DNA of 64,000 bases from Paenibacillus hemerocallicola (GCF_006265175.1 NZ_VDCQ01000059.1:2203-66202), one strand, 5' to 3'; counted from the first letter of the stretch, positions 28,380 through 37,358 are shown. Made by a program: numbers and translations. Notes: generated by a model from the sequence alone, not told the origin.

Positions 28380-29365
28380 TGCGGGACACCTCCTTGGCGG
28401 GACCCGGCCATCCGGAGGAACCAGGCCTCCAGGCTGTTCGGCTCGGGGCCGGATTCGTAGAGCGTCAGGCCGCTCCGGAAGAACAGGGAACACAGGTAGC
28501 CGGCCTGCTCCCGGTCCGTTACGCGGGCGGTCAACAGGGCGTTGCCGCTCTCGTCGGCCTCGACCAGGCGCAGCAGGGAGGAGAGAGAGCCGCCGACCGC
28601 GTCGTTCAGCTCCGCCCACGTCTCCGGGAGCCAGCCGCCGAGCCGGAAGCGCCAGCCGACACCGCTGTCCCCACTATCACCGGTGCCGCTGAGCAGCTTG
28701 TGCAGAGGACCCGACGCCAGCAGCTCTCCTCCGTACAGGAACGCGGCTTCATCGCACAGCTCCTCCACATCCTCCAACAGATGGGTGTTGAGGAAAATCG
28801 TCACGCCCCTGCCCCGGAGCCGCTTCAGCAGACTGCGGATCTCGTAGCGACCGACGGGGTCCAGAGCCGATGCGGGTTCGTCCAGGATCATCAGCTCGGG
28901 ATCCAGGAGCAGGGCGGCAGCCAGGCCGAGGCGCTGCTGCATTCCCTTGGAGAAGCCGCCGACCCGACGGTCTGCGGCTTCGGACAAGCCGACCAGCTCC
29001 AAAGTGTCCCGTACCCGGATTCGGAAAGCGGGCGCCCGTGTTTCCTGCGGGCTCAGCCCTCCCAGTTGACCATGGAAGCGGAGCACCTCCGCCGGGGTCA
29101 GCCAATCCTGAAAGCGGAACAGCTCGGGCAAATACCCGAGCTTGCGCCGTGCCTCCGGCAGGCCGAGGGGCTGCCCCAGTACGTTGGCCCGCCCGGAGTC
29201 GGGACGGTGGAGGCCGGCCAGCATTTTGACGAAGGTGCTTTTGCCGGCACCGTTGGGTCCCAGCAGTCCGAAGATGCAGCCCTCCGGCACCTGCAGGGTG
29301 ATGCCGCGGCAGCCGCCGCGGCCGTTGTAGGTTTTGGTCAATTGTTCCGTGTCGATCATCATCAT
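28376..29365 (-). CDS. ABC transporter ATP-binding protein
   Basis: 329 residues. Walker A GPNGAGKST near residue 38, signature GGFSKGMQQRLGLAAALLLDPE and Walker B LMILDEPASALDP near residue 150, then the D-loop and switch His (FLNTHLLEDVEELCDEAAFL). The C-terminal ~90 residues match the regulatory tail of ABC-2 (NatA/NosF-like) ATPases. The start overlaps the anti-sigma-like stop. It energises the permease encoded next. Confidence 0.92.
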   Translation of the reverse strand: MMMIDTEQLTKTYNGRGGCRGITLQVPEGCIFGLLGPNGAGKSTFVKMLAGLHRPDSGRANVLGQPLGLPEARRKLGYLPELFRFQDWLTPAEVLRFHGQLGGLSPQETRAPAFRIRVRDTLELVGLSEAADRRVGGFSKGMQQRLGLAAALLLDPELMILDEPASALDPVGRYEIRSLLKRLRGRGVTIFLNTHLLEDVEELCDEAAFLYGGELLASGPLHKLLSGTGDSGDSGVGWRFRLGGWLPETWAELNDAVGGSLSSLLRLVEADESGNALLTARVTDREQAGYLCSLFFRSGLTLYESGPEPNSLEAWFLRMAGSRQGGVPQ

Positions 29366-30534
29366 GGCTGGACAAGCTCCTCCGCGGCCCGCTGGAAGTT
29401 GGATTCCGTAGGGAAATCCTTCATCTCGCCGCTCAGCAGACCCATTCGGTCCCCGGCGAGCCAGAGCAGATAACGATTCCTGCCGTCCGCGGTCATGACC
29501 GCATCATGTCCGCCCAGCCGGAGGCTGGTGGTCACGCCGTCCCGGGCCGGAACCGGCAGGGTGCTCTGCCAATCGCCGATGGCCGCCAGCTTGGTCCGCA
29601 GGCTGTCCGGCAGCACGGGCAGTCCCAGTACCGCCTCTCGGACGGTTGCCGCATCGATGCCGTCCTCCACGGTCAGCTCCGGCTTGCCGAATTGGAGCAG
29701 CCGCACCGGCTTTCCCGACAAGGTGCCTTCTGTGGCAATGCCGTCCGGGATGTGCAGCCGGATAACCTTGCCGTCCGCTTCGTCGGGCAGGGTGGTGGTG
29801 CTGCCCAAACGGGTGAGCAGCCGGTTGACCGAATTCACATTCAGTTTGAAGGTAAGCGTGGTAGCCGGCTGGTAGGCGGGGTCGGTGGGGTTCCCCAGTC
29901 GGAGCAACTTGGCGTCCATCCGTGTTTCCGCTTCGCTCCAGGTTATGGTATGGGTCTCCCCGCCGCCGGATTGGGTCAAGGTGCCGTATTGGGCCAAGTT
30001 GAAGCTCCGGTCTCCCTCAGGCGAGCCGCGGTCCAGTAGGCTAGAGATGGTCGCCATGTCATCCGCCGTGATCCCGACTCCGACCATATGCTGGATGCGG
30101 AAGGTTTGCTGCATGGCGGCCAGTGCCCGGTCCCCCAGGGGGGTGGTGAACAGGCCGATAACGATGACAGCTGCGGCAACTCCGGCGGTCAGTCTCCGAA
30201 GCCTGCGCTTGACCGGTCTTTCCGTCCGCCAGACACCGTGCGCCTCGTTATGCCTTACCGCACTTAGAGTGCCTGTTGCTCCGACAACCGTAGATTCTTG
30301 TGTCACCCGGGATGTTTCCGTCTGCTTCATCTCAACCGCACCATCCTTCTCGTGATTATTTTGATTCCCATCCAATCGTGCCTGGCTCCTTGTTTCGTCC
30401 GAACGCAGACCTTCTTCCGCCTGCCTCCAAAACGCCGGAACCGGCTCCCTGGCCGCCAGCCTCTCGAACCGGTCCCAAGCCCGGTCCGTATCAAAAACCG
30501 GATCCCCGCCGGTCCGCTTCGCTTCGTCCGCCAT
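29362..30534 (-). CDS. Membrane anti-sigma-factor-like protein
   Basis: 390 residues, GGAGGAG before the ATG. An N-terminal ~110-residue cytoplasmic part (DRAWDRFERLAAREPVPAFWRQAEEGL) precedes one membrane segment (LTAGVAAAVIVIGLFTTPLG). A ~255-residue extracytoplasmic domain follows (SLLDRGSPEGDRSFNLAQYGT, ATTLTFKLNVNSVNRLL, YLLWLAGDRMGLLSGEMKD). Single-span topology directly downstream of, and overlapping, an ECF sigma gene indicates an anti-sigma role. There is no obvious zinc-binding HxxxCxxC motif, so assignment rests on context. Confidence 0.7.
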   Translation of the reverse strand: MADEAKRTGGDPVFDTDRAWDRFERLAAREPVPAFWRQAEEGLRSDETRSQARLDGNQNNHEKDGAVEMKQTETSRVTQESTVVGATGTLSAVRHNEAHGVWRTERPVKRRLRRLTAGVAAAVIVIGLFTTPLGDRALAAMQQTFRIQHMVGVGITADDMATISSLLDRGSPEGDRSFNLAQYGTLTQSGGGETHTITWSEAETRMDAKLLRLGNPTDPAYQPATTLTFKLNVNSVNRLLTRLGSTTTLPDEADGKVIRLHIPDGIATEGTLSGKPVRLLQFGKPELTVEDGIDAATVREAVLGLPVLPDSLRTKLAAIGDWQSTLPVPARDGVTTSLRLGGHDAVMTADGRNRYLLWLAGDRMGLLSGEMKDFPTESNFQRAAEELVQP

Positions 30535-31060
30535 CTTGCCGCTCCTCCTCCTGCCCGTATTTTTTCTTCAGCCGTTCCTCCGCCCGGGCCAGCAGCGTGC
30601 CGACAATCTTCGGGTTGACCTCCAGCCGGAGGGCAATCTCCTCGTAGCTGTACCCTTCCTCCCGAAGCAGAAGGGCGGTCCGGTCCCGGTCCGAGAGCTT
30701 CTGCAGCACCCGGCGGACCACGTCTTTTTCCCATTCGCGGATGACCTCCGTCTCTCCCGAAGGGGTGGCGCCTTCCGACCAAGCCGCCACGCGGGCGGTT
30801 TCCTTTTCCAATAACGCCTTGCCAGACGATCGATGTCTCAAATAATCGTAGCCGACCCGGGTCAGCACCCGGTGCAGCCAAGCGCCGACGGCCTCCAGCC
30901 GGTCCGGAGGGCTCCGGTATAGCCGCAGGAACACCTCTTGGGCCAAATCCTCCGCCGTCGCATAATCGCCGGTCAACGCGTAGAGCTTCCGCGCCACCCC
31001 GGGGTAATGCTCCCGGAACAAGCGCTGGAACAGCTCGGGTACCTGTGCGCCTTCCTCCAT
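30491..31060 (-). CDS. ECF-type RNA polymerase sigma factor
   Basis: 189 residues. Region 2 is RLFREHYPGVARKLYALTGDYATAEDLAQEVFLRLYR; region 4 is LQKLSDRDRTALLLREEGYSYEEIALRLEVNPKIVGTLLARAEERLKKKY (in outline). GGGGGGA lies upstream of the ATG. The 3' end overlaps the anti-sigma-like gene by 44 bases, a strong sign of coupling. It is first in the five-gene minus-strand unit and probably directs transcription of the ABC genes behind it. The unit looks richer in G+C than the DNA after 31100. Confidence 0.9.
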   Translation of the reverse strand: MEEGAQVPELFQRLFREHYPGVARKLYALTGDYATAEDLAQEVFLRLYRSPPDRLEAVGAWLHRVLTRVGYDYLRHRSSGKALLEKETARVAAWSEGATPSGETEVIREWEKDVVRRVLQKLSDRDRTALLLREEGYSYEEIALRLEVNPKIVGTLLARAEERLKKKYGQEEERQDGGRSEADRRGSGF

Positions 31061-31551
31061 GTTGCCGCCGTCCCCCCTTTCGATTATAAGACGGATGCCG
31101 GATCGATTTTGTAGCAGTCAAAAAAGGCAATTCCCATTTTGTTGCCCCTTCTTTGCGGAATCTCTTCCGCCATGGTTGAGAAAGTCCTGTTCGCCTTGCT
31201 AGTCGGTACGATGCAGTTATTATGTACATGAATCGGATCGTCGCGGTGGTTACCCCAAGCACCCTATACCATGCCAATTTTCCGCCTGAATAGATATGGG
31301 TACGTTACATTTTCCGTCCGGGTCCTTCAAATCCTTTTTTCTGTCATCCCTTTGTTTGCCGGAAGCGCATGGTTACCCACTGGAGCGGATCAAGCGGGCA
31401 CCGTAATGAATCGTTTGGGTACGCAGGATGTTAAAAGGCTAAACACTATCAGGAATTTAAAAAAACACAGATACACTGACATACTGGTGTCAGTCATGGT
31501 TGCTTATAGTGGTATTAATAACCAGCAATAATCTTGGGAGGAAACTTGAAT
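31061..31551. other. Intergenic region between the ECF unit and the VOC gene
   Basis: Holds divergent promoters. An 86-codon plus-strand frame (31271-31531) has no ribosome-binding site and no recognisable domain. A short inverted repeat is listed separately. Confidence 0.5.
31475..31494. promoter_or_regulatory. Small inverted repeat upstream of the VOC gene
   Basis: ACTGACA tactgg TGTCAGT, perfect 7-base arms, 57 bases before the VOC start. Size and place fit a repressor operator (inference). Confidence 0.4.
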
Positions 31552-32004
31552 ATGAGCATAAAACATACATTACGAGGATTTGCGACCATCAGTTACTGGG
31601 CAGAAGATATGGAGGCGGCAAAGGCTTGGTACTCAGAGCTGCTGGGCAGAGCGCCCTACTTCGAACGTTCAGGGCCTGACGGTAAGCTGGCCTATGTCGA
31701 GTTTCGCATAGGGGACTATCAGCACGAACTGGGGTTGATCCATCGTCGTTTTGCACCGGCACAAGCAACGGCTGGTTCCGGTGGTGCCATTATGTACTGG
31801 CATGTAGATGATATAGAAGCCGCACTTAACAATTTGAAGGCCATGGGAGCGGAAGAGTACGAACCACTCGTATACCGCGGAGAGGGATTCATCACGGCTT
31901 CCGTCATAGATCCTTTCGGAAACGTGCTTGGTATTATGTACAATTCTCACTATTTGGAGATGCTGAATTCCAGAATTCAGAGAGGTGACCCGAACATTGG
32001 GTAG
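31552..32004 (+). CDS. VOC-superfamily (glyoxalase/bleomycin-resistance-fold) protein
   Basis: 150 residues from the ATG at 31552 (GGGAGG 10 bases upstream). It has two betaalphabetabetabeta modules: ATISYWAEDMEAAKAWYSELLGRAPYFER and GGAIMYWHVDDIEAALNNLKAMGAEE, ending in ASVIDPFGNVLGIMYN. It is cytoplasmic, metal-dependent or metal-free; the fold covers glyoxalases, dioxygenases and drug-binding proteins, and the substrate cannot be chosen from sequence. Confidence 0.85.
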   Translation: MSIKHTLRGFATISYWAEDMEAAKAWYSELLGRAPYFERSGPDGKLAYVEFRIGDYQHELGLIHRRFAPAQATAGSGGAIMYWHVDDIEAALNNLKAMGAEEYEPLVYRGEGFITASVIDPFGNVLGIMYNSHYLEMLNSRIQRGDPNIG

Positions 32005-32106
32005 CTGGAACAACCAAATTACCTGCATAAAGGATCGGGATATCGGAATAATAGTAGGTGTTTAAATACTAGCAGGTACAAAGAAATCTAAACAAAGGAG
32101 TTTCAA

Positions 32107-32286
32107 ATGGAAAAAAGCGGGCATAAACCGGTTATCGATTCTGAGGGTCGAAACGAAATGAATGGTGACGGAGCACCGATAATTTTGGACGGACAGGCAA
32201 CCGAAAAGGTTCCAAGTGAGCCAAGTTTAATGGAACGAACAAAAGAGGTAATGGAGAACATAGGAACAAAGATAAACGGTATTTGA
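32107..32286 (+). CDS. 59-residue hydrophilic protein, unknown
   Basis: A short but convincing gene: AAAGGAG exactly 6 bases before the ATG, 59 codons, and a hairpin terminator 17 bases after the stop. The product is charged, without a membrane segment or Cys. It starts MEKSGHKPVIDSEGRNEM and ends in an amphipathic helix (LMERTKEVMENIGTKINGI). It lies 102 bases downstream of the VOC gene. Family unknown; size and composition are like small cytoplasmic or spore proteins, but nothing specific supports that. Confidence 0.6.
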   Translation: MEKSGHKPVIDSEGRNEMNGDGAPIILDGQATEKVPSEPSLMERTKEVMENIGTKINGI

Positions 32287-32302
32287 GGCAAGGCTTGAAC
32301 GC

Positions 32303-32329
32303 AAGTCGAATCAATTGGATCGACTTTTA
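32303..32329 (+). terminator. Terminator of the 59-codon gene
   Basis: Stem AAGTCGA / TCGACTT with inner tc/gg pairs and an AATT loop, followed by TTAA. Confidence 0.6.
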
Positions 32330-32330
32330 A

Positions 32331-32406
32331 GGCTCCCGCCTGACAAGCGACGGTGGGGAGCTCGGAAGAATGCCCCTCAGGAGGGGCACTATTTCCGACC
32401 GGAGCC
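32331..32406 (+). ncRNA. Candidate structured RNA (three-way-junction fold)
   Basis: An outer stem GGCTCC (32331-32336) / GGAGCC (32401-32406) encloses a CGCC/GGTG hairpin (32337-32340 / 32352-32355) and a two-part hairpin CGGAA/TTCCG with GCCCCT/AGGGGC (32363-32397). No known riboswitch or RNA family was recognised, and no plus-strand gene follows closely. The fold is judged by eye. Strand is uncertain because palindromic stems fold on either strand. Confidence 0.3.
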
Positions 32407-32632
32407 TGCTCTACGGCTTACTTGTGTTTCCTTAATTCGATTTGAGCTTGTTCGATGTTTGTGGTAGAAAGGGACCGCCGCTCCCTCCGGCAGGAACCCG
32501 CTGCCACAACATTAGCAGAAGCACTTCCAATCTATTAGATCAAAGTCCAAGCGAATTGACTGCCGCTATTATTACTACGGCCGACTGCCGGCTTAAATCG
32601 CCTAGAAAGCCATGCCTTGCTGCGCCGATCAA
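32407..32632. other. Non-coding remainder between the candidate RNA and the TauE gene
   Basis: Contains an imperfect hairpin around TTGTGG (32459) and CCACAA (32505), which may act as a terminator for the minus-strand TauE gene. No gene seen. Confidence 0.35.
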
Positions 32633-33391
32633 TTAATGCACTCCGCGTGGAAGTAACAGCAGAATGCCAAGAGCTACAATTACAAGAAACAAGTAGAGCT
32701 CGAATTTTGGAGTGGGGATTCGCTTATTTAGATAAGTTCCTAATACGGTAGCCCCTAAAATGGCAGGGAGCGAAAAGGCAAAATAAGAAAAGGATTCATT
32801 GGACCATAGTCCGCCGATTGCATGTCCGACAACTACCAGAGCGCCGGAAACGACAAAATGGGCTTGCAATGTGCCACGCAGTCGGTCGGGAGCCCAACCT
32901 CTCAACGTTCCAAACACCACAACGGGGACACCGTTCATATTATATGCGCTACCCAACACGCCGGAAGCAAAGCCAAACGGCAGCGCCCAGCCCCGGTCGT
33001 TCAGCAACGGATGTTCCACGGCGCGATAAAGTCTTTTTTTTGCTATGCAGTAAAACCCGTAAGCTATCAAAAACATACCAAGTCCGCTTGTAATGATAGT
33101 CGAAGGAACCGTGTTAAGCACAATAAGTCCGACAGGCACTCCAATCGAAGTTGTAATGGCTAGTCGAATCAAGACAGGGCGGTCAATATGCTGCCTTCCT
33201 CTAAAGAGTGTAAGTATCGCGACGGTAAGCCCGGCTAATCCGATCAGGGAGACGGAGGTTTGCAAAGGAATCGGCAGCAGTGCCAGCAGAGGCATGCTTA
33301 CAATAGCTTCTCCAAATCCAAAAATTGCTCTCATTAAAGCCCCGGCAAATACGGCAACGACTACCCACAAAATTAGTGTAATTGCGCTCAT
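32633..33391 (-). CDS. TauE/SafE-family membrane transport protein
   Basis: 252 residues, about eight transmembrane segments. The N-terminal half has FGFGEAIVSMPLLALLP and the second half repeats the signature as PFGFASGVLGSAYNMNGVPVVVFGTLRGW, the duplicated domain pattern of the TauE/SafE (DUF81) family. Family members export sulfite, sulfoacetate or other organosulfur anions. Substrate not determinable. Monocistronic on the minus strand. A sulfur link to the sulfatase about 17 kb away would be speculation. Confidence 0.88.
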   Translation of the reverse strand: MSAITLILWVVVAVFAGALMRAIFGFGEAIVSMPLLALLPIPLQTSVSLIGLAGLTVAILTLFRGRQHIDRPVLIRLAITTSIGVPVGLIVLNTVPSTIITSGLGMFLIAYGFYCIAKKRLYRAVEHPLLNDRGWALPFGFASGVLGSAYNMNGVPVVVFGTLRGWAPDRLRGTLQAHFVVSGALVVVGHAIGGLWSNESFSYFAFSLPAILGATVLGTYLNKRIPTPKFELYLFLVIVALGILLLLPRGVH

Positions 33392-33965
33392 GGGTTACCA
33401 CACTCCAACCAAGCCATATTTGGCGCAAGGCGTACCGTTTTTTCAGTGGAATACACGCGGTTCACGGCCAGTACAATCAAGACTAAATGAAGAATAACCC
33501 CCATCGGGTATACACCTCTATTTTGTCAAACATTTTCCGGATAAATGCGACAAGAATTTTCGAATTCGTTGTATAAATATAACCTATATCTCCCTACAAT
33601 AAAATAGCGATTTTAACGCCGTTTATATCCTGTTTAAGACCGTTGAAACGGTTTTGTAATACCCACCTACAAAAACTGAGTTATTTCTCGTAGAATCGAA
33701 TTTACGGCTTTTGAACGGGGGGCTTTTTTTGTCTGCAAGCAGAGCGGTAAGGGGTAGAGGAGAGCGAGGAGCTGCTGTTAAAACATAATGCAGAACAGCA
33801 AATTTGAATCAACGGTCAAGACGGAAATAGTAGCTCAATAAACTCGCCAAGTTAGGGTTTTGGTGTGATTGCGCATCAACTATTGACTGCGCCACGAAGC
33901 TGCCGCGACAACAGACGGCAGCTTTGAAGGCGCTGACAAGGCGATTAAAGCAGTAAATCTTAAGC
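33392..33965. other. Gene-poor, AT-rich stretch
   Basis: Apart from a small hairpin ACCGTT ga AACGGT at 33639-33652 and probable promoter DNA for the minus-strand TauE gene, I see no gene. Short frames near 33809-34006 lack support. Confidence 0.45.
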
Positions 33966-34292
33966 CTAGCTTCTCGGTGCCCATAACATGACAGAGACGC
34001 CTGCAACGCATATAGCGGCCCCTATCCAATCGTACATATCGGGTGCTTTCTTATCAACGAGCCATCCCCAAAAAACAGCGAGTATAACAAACACGCCGCC
34101 GTAAGCCGCGTAGACCCGCCCAAACGAGGGGAAACTTTGCAGCGTTGGAATGATGCCGTACAAAATGAGGACGATGCTTCCGACAATGCCATACCAAAAG
34201 GGCTTCGATTCCCGCAGCCATAGCCAAACCATATAACCCCCGCCAATTTCAGCGAGTCCAGCAAGTACAAAAATGAAAATAGCCGAAAGCAA
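33966..34292 (-). CDS. YnfA / UPF0060-family small membrane protein
   Basis: 108 residues from the TTG at 34292: AGAAAGGGG (complement near 34302-34310) lies 9 bases upstream and this gives the usual family length, whereas the frame to 34358 adds an unlikely tail. Four membrane segments. Signature ALAEIGG-like [41 protein letters not shown] and [17 protein letters not shown]. The function of the family is unproven; it resembles small multidrug-type four-helix proteins. It is preceded by a MerR-type regulator fragment. Confidence 0.88.
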   Translation of the reverse strand: MLSAIFIFVLAGLAEIGGGYMVWLWLRESKPFWYGIVGSIVLILYGIIPTLQSFPSFGRVYAAYGGVFVILAVFWGWLVDKKAPDMYDWIGAAICVAGVSVMLWAPRS

Positions 34293-34308
34293 GATGAAAT
34301 GCCCCTTT

Positions 34309-34557
34309 CTAACACGTACCGGTGTCTTGTATCTTCTCCATGCATTCCGACCAGACAAGGCATTTGCAGTTCAAGTGATTATCCGGAATCTGTAGCATCG
34401 AATTGATTTGTATCTTCCTATCCTTCAGTTCCGAGCGTTTCTGTTTCGCCTTCTGCTCCCATCGCTCGGAAAGCGAATAATCCGATTCAGAGCCATCTAA
34501 CAAAACAGCGATTTCCTGAATGCTAAATCCGCTCTGCTGCGCGACTTTATGATTGCA
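34309..34557 (-). pseudogene. 5'-truncated MerR-family regulator
   Basis: An open frame of ~82 codons without a start: HKVAQQSGFSIQEIAVLLDG matches the end of the MerR HTH domain, then a coiled coil (RWEQKAKQKRSELKDRKIQINSML) and a Cys-rich tail ([20 protein letters not shown]). A stop codon at 34558-34560 replaces the N-terminal helices. The intact gene probably regulated the adjacent ynfA-like gene. The Cys tail suggests metal sensing (inference). Confidence 0.65.
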
Positions 34558-35146
34558 TTATAAATCGCCTGGGAGGGTGAAGTAAATGACATACAAAAGC
34601 ACGAAAAACGAAGGTGATGAACGCCCATTGAATGCTTCAGGACAACAGAGAGCGCCCTGAATGGAATTGTAAAACAATCGGAACGTACTCATCGACGGTA
34701 TCCGGGATGACGAAGCTCTATCCTAAGCGAGTCTTGCAATAAGTCGTGCGCTGAACGCGGAACAGCAAGGATTGAAAAAGTTGAAACTCGCAGTGGATAT
34801 GCCATGCTAGAGTTCGTATTCGATAAGCTTTGATTATAGCTAATCATCCTATAGCTATCACGTTTACAACAAGATAATATGGGTGTATGGACCACGTGTA
34901 TCGAGCTTAGCCGCAGGCCCAAGAATGAAATAGCTTCAAAGCTATGCGATGTTATGGGGTTTGAAATTATACGTCCAGATGGTGCCATCGCTCGCAGATT
35001 GAAGCTGCCCACGCCGCAGCCCGCGATACCGATGAGGCTGCAGCTTGCGCCGCCGCAGCCCGTGCCGCCAGTCACGGACCTGCCTTACAACTCATGAAGC
35101 TCGTTATTTCATGATAATGAAATCGCGACAGCAGGAGGAAGATCGG
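34558..35146. other. Decayed region with an Ala-rich coding remnant
   Basis: No intact gene. At about 34997-35114 (+) one frame reads QIEAAHAAARDTDEAAACAA and continues ARAASHGPALQLMKL, an Ala/His-rich helix like the C-terminus of some putative immunity proteins, but it has no start and stops overlapping the next gene's leader. Other frames here are not convincing. Confidence 0.35.
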
Positions 35147-35572
35147 ATGATAACGGCAATCTCTTTATTCGCTGCATGCATTCTGTTTGCAATCGGCTTG
35201 CTCCACGTTTTCTGGGCTTTCGGGGGAAAATGGGGCGTCGGTGCCGTTATCCCCCGGCACAATGGCAAGCGAGCCTTTACTCCCGGTATCGGGGCTACTC
35301 TTGTCGTGGCTTTACTGGTCGGCGCGGCGGGAGTCATTCTCCTTGTTCAAGCCAATCTCCTTGACCTTTCTGGGCAATATTTCATTGTCCGAATGGGTGC
35401 TTGGGTATGTGCCGGTGTTTTTGCGGTGCGGGTAATTGGCGATTTTCATTATTTCGGGATTTTCAAGAAAAAGGCAACCACATTGTTCTCCAAGATGGAC
35501 ACGTATTTGTATGTGCCGCTTTGTGCATTCCTGTCATTGGTTTTTATTATCGCAATCGTTTCTGGGGAGTAA
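35147..35572 (+). CDS. DUF3995-type small membrane protein
   Basis: 141 residues from the ATG at 35147 (AGGAGG 8 bases upstream). Four predicted membrane segments; characteristic LLHVFWAFGGKWGVGAVIP at the N-terminus and RVIGDFHYFGIFKK before the last helix, as in the DUF3995 family. Function unknown. Its 3' end overlaps the convergent DUF421 gene by 26 bases. Confidence 0.82.
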   Translation: MITAISLFAACILFAIGLLHVFWAFGGKWGVGAVIPRHNGKRAFTPGIGATLVVALLVGAAGVILLVQANLLDLSGQYFIVRMGAWVCAGVFAVRVIGDFHYFGIFKKKATTLFSKMDTYLYVPLCAFLSLVFIIAIVSGE

Positions 35573-36232
35573 GCCTGATCAATCTTAATTCTCCCCCGAC
35601 GTCATATTCTCCGTACGCGATTTCCTTCAAATCCTCGACCCCCTGATTACGGGCCAACTCCATAATGATCTGACGGTCGACCGGCTTGCCCTTCAAAGCT
35701 TCCTGAAGAAATACTCCATTCTCAATTACGGTAATGGTAAGCGGCGCTCCGTTCGGGTTCAAGTTCAAATCCTTGACTTTGACGGATTCGTATTCCGGTT
35801 TCTTCATTACGGACAGCGCCCCATTAGACTCCATAACCGCATACCGTACTTCATGGATCGAGAAAATGTCCTGCTCCCGAAGCAGAGCTGCTTGAAGTCC
35901 ACATTGTTCTTTTTCATCAGCTTCAAATTGATTTTGCCGTCGTCAATAAGCAAGCTTGCTTTGCCTTCCGCAACATAGCCGAGCTTGACGAAACGAATCG
36001 TAATTTTCTCGAACAACAGTGTCAGCGATGTCCATATGCCTAAAGTGAACAACAGGTGATACAGCTTTAACTGATCATCGTAGATCGCCTCTCCCACCAA
36101 TTCGCTCAACACGAGCGATGTGAAGAAATCGAGGGGAGTCAGCTGAGAGATTTCCTTCTTGCCCATAAACAAAGTGATCGCCCATAAAATAAAAAAACTG
36201 GTCACAAGCTTAAGCGCAATTCCACCGAGCAT
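35547..36232 (-). pseudogene. DUF421 (YetF-like) membrane protein with frameshift
   Basis: Start ATG 36232 (GGAGGG 7 bases upstream). Frame 1 gives three membrane helices (IALKLVTSFFILWAITLFMGK, LYHLLFTLGIWTSLTLLFEK) and the start of the cytoplasmic domain up to NNVDFKQL. It then goes out of frame near 35888. The other frame continues as LLREQDIFSIHEVRYAVMES to the end (YGEYDVGGELRLIRL). One missing base (G in a caggctctg context) would restore KQALLREQ. It is a pseudogene or a sequencing error; intact relatives are membrane proteins of unknown function common in Bacillales. Confidence 0.8.
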
Positions 36233-36760
36233 ATTCGATCCCTCCATGCAATCGTTTTTTACGAAAAAGCACTCTCTCTAGAAGTTACCCAATGCATGCG
36301 GTTCTGGCTCACCCCTCTGTTGTGAATGAATAGTGGAACTGGATCGTTTTTAATGGATAGATGCGGGAAGCAAGTGACAATGAACTTTTTTTAAAAAAAT
36401 TACAAAAAGTATAAATAAAGCAGCTTTGGTACTGGTGCCGGGGCTGCTTTTATTTAGTTCCGGAAGAGTGCTTGGGTGACATTCAATAATAGATGAACAA
36501 ATAAACCAATTTGCCGAACGAAATGGGTCATCCGCTTTTTGCGTTAGGGTTGAGCCGTAACAGTCAAAGCCCGGCGCAATAATAGGCAAAGGATTAGGGC
36601 GAAAGACGGATGTGTACCGTTTCCGAAGGATTGTACATTTAATGGAGGGAGTGGCTGCGCTATTACAGCTAGATCCGTAGTGGTTCCGACGGGATTAATT
36701 GGCGAAGATCGATAACGAGGCAACAAGCAATCGATATCATAGGCAAAGGAGAAATGGCGT
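36233..36760. other. Non-coding stretch with a terminator-like hairpin
   Basis: Contains the hairpin at 36417-36453 and A/T runs. No supported gene; the minus-strand frame 36544-37032 is antisense to the next gene. Confidence 0.45.
36417..36453 (+). terminator. Terminator-like hairpin
   Basis: AAAGCAGC / GCTGCTTT stem with a ~18-base loop, followed by TTATTT. The gene it serves is unclear. Confidence 0.5.
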
Positions 36761-37303
36761 ATGCGAATGCCGGACGAGCAGGACTTGACGTTTTTGTTCG
36801 AGGGAGACCGGGAGCAGTTGAACCGTTTTATCGAGAAGTACGAGGAACGTTTCCGAAAAGGACGGATCATGAGCGACATCGAGGAAATGGCCGAGGAATA
36901 TACGATCGAGGAGCAAATTCCGATCGTTTTTTCGTTCGTATTCGGCGTTACGGTGGACTGGCGGGAATACGATGAAGAAATTGTCCGATTATTCGGCGAG
37001 CGGCTGCCGGACGAAACGGTCGAAGTCGACAATACAAAGGACGGGCTGCTCGTTACCTATAACGGGACACCGTTCCCGGTTCGGTTGAGCTTCTCCGGCA
37101 AAGATCGATACATAACGATTCGAGGTTTTAACGAGATCATCCAACCGAAATACGAGATTCGCCTGTTCGAAGGTTCCTATATGTCCGACACCCATGATTT
37201 TCTGGTGCTTCCGAAGGAAAGCTGGGAGGAGCTCGAGAAGCGATATCCGACCAAACTCGCCGATACTTTCCGCGTGGTCGACGAGGAGCTGGACTTTCCG
37301 TAA
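36761..37303 (+). CDS. Conserved-looking hypothetical protein (180 residues)
   Basis: AAAGGAG 9 bases before the ATG. An acidic, soluble protein without signal peptide or membrane segment. The N-terminal half is helical (FEGDREQLNRFIEKYEERF, MSDIEEMAEEYTIEEQI). The C-terminal half is beta-rich (DGLLVTYNGTPFPVRLSFSG, RYITIRGFNEIIQPKYEIRLFE) and ends FRVVDEELDFP. I do not recognise the family. Codon usage is like its neighbours, so the gene is probably real. A small hairpin (ATTCGGA / TCCGAAT) follows at 37313-37330. Confidence 0.7.
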   Translation: MRMPDEQDLTFLFEGDREQLNRFIEKYEERFRKGRIMSDIEEMAEEYTIEEQIPIVFSFVFGVTVDWREYDEEIVRLFGERLPDETVEVDNTKDGLLVTYNGTPFPVRLSFSGKDRYITIRGFNEIIQPKYEIRLFEGSYMSDTHDFLVLPKESWEELEKRYPTKLADTFRVVDEELDFP

Positions 37304-37358
37304 CCGATTTTCATTCGGATAAGTCCGAATCATAAAAAAATTAGCCATTTCCGGATCT

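Noticed and set aside
28379-28619. 80-codon N-terminal extension of the ABC permease
   Set aside because: It lies antisense-free but inside the ATPase gene in another frame; a strong ribosome-binding site supports the ATG at 28379.
31271-31531. 86-codon plus-strand frame
   Set aside because: No ribosome-binding site, no recognisable domain, overlaps promoter DNA of the VOC gene.
34689-35075. 128-codon minus-strand frame
   Set aside because: No ribosome-binding site; Ser/Arg-rich text typical of non-coding DNA; the opposite strand carries the Ala-rich remnant.
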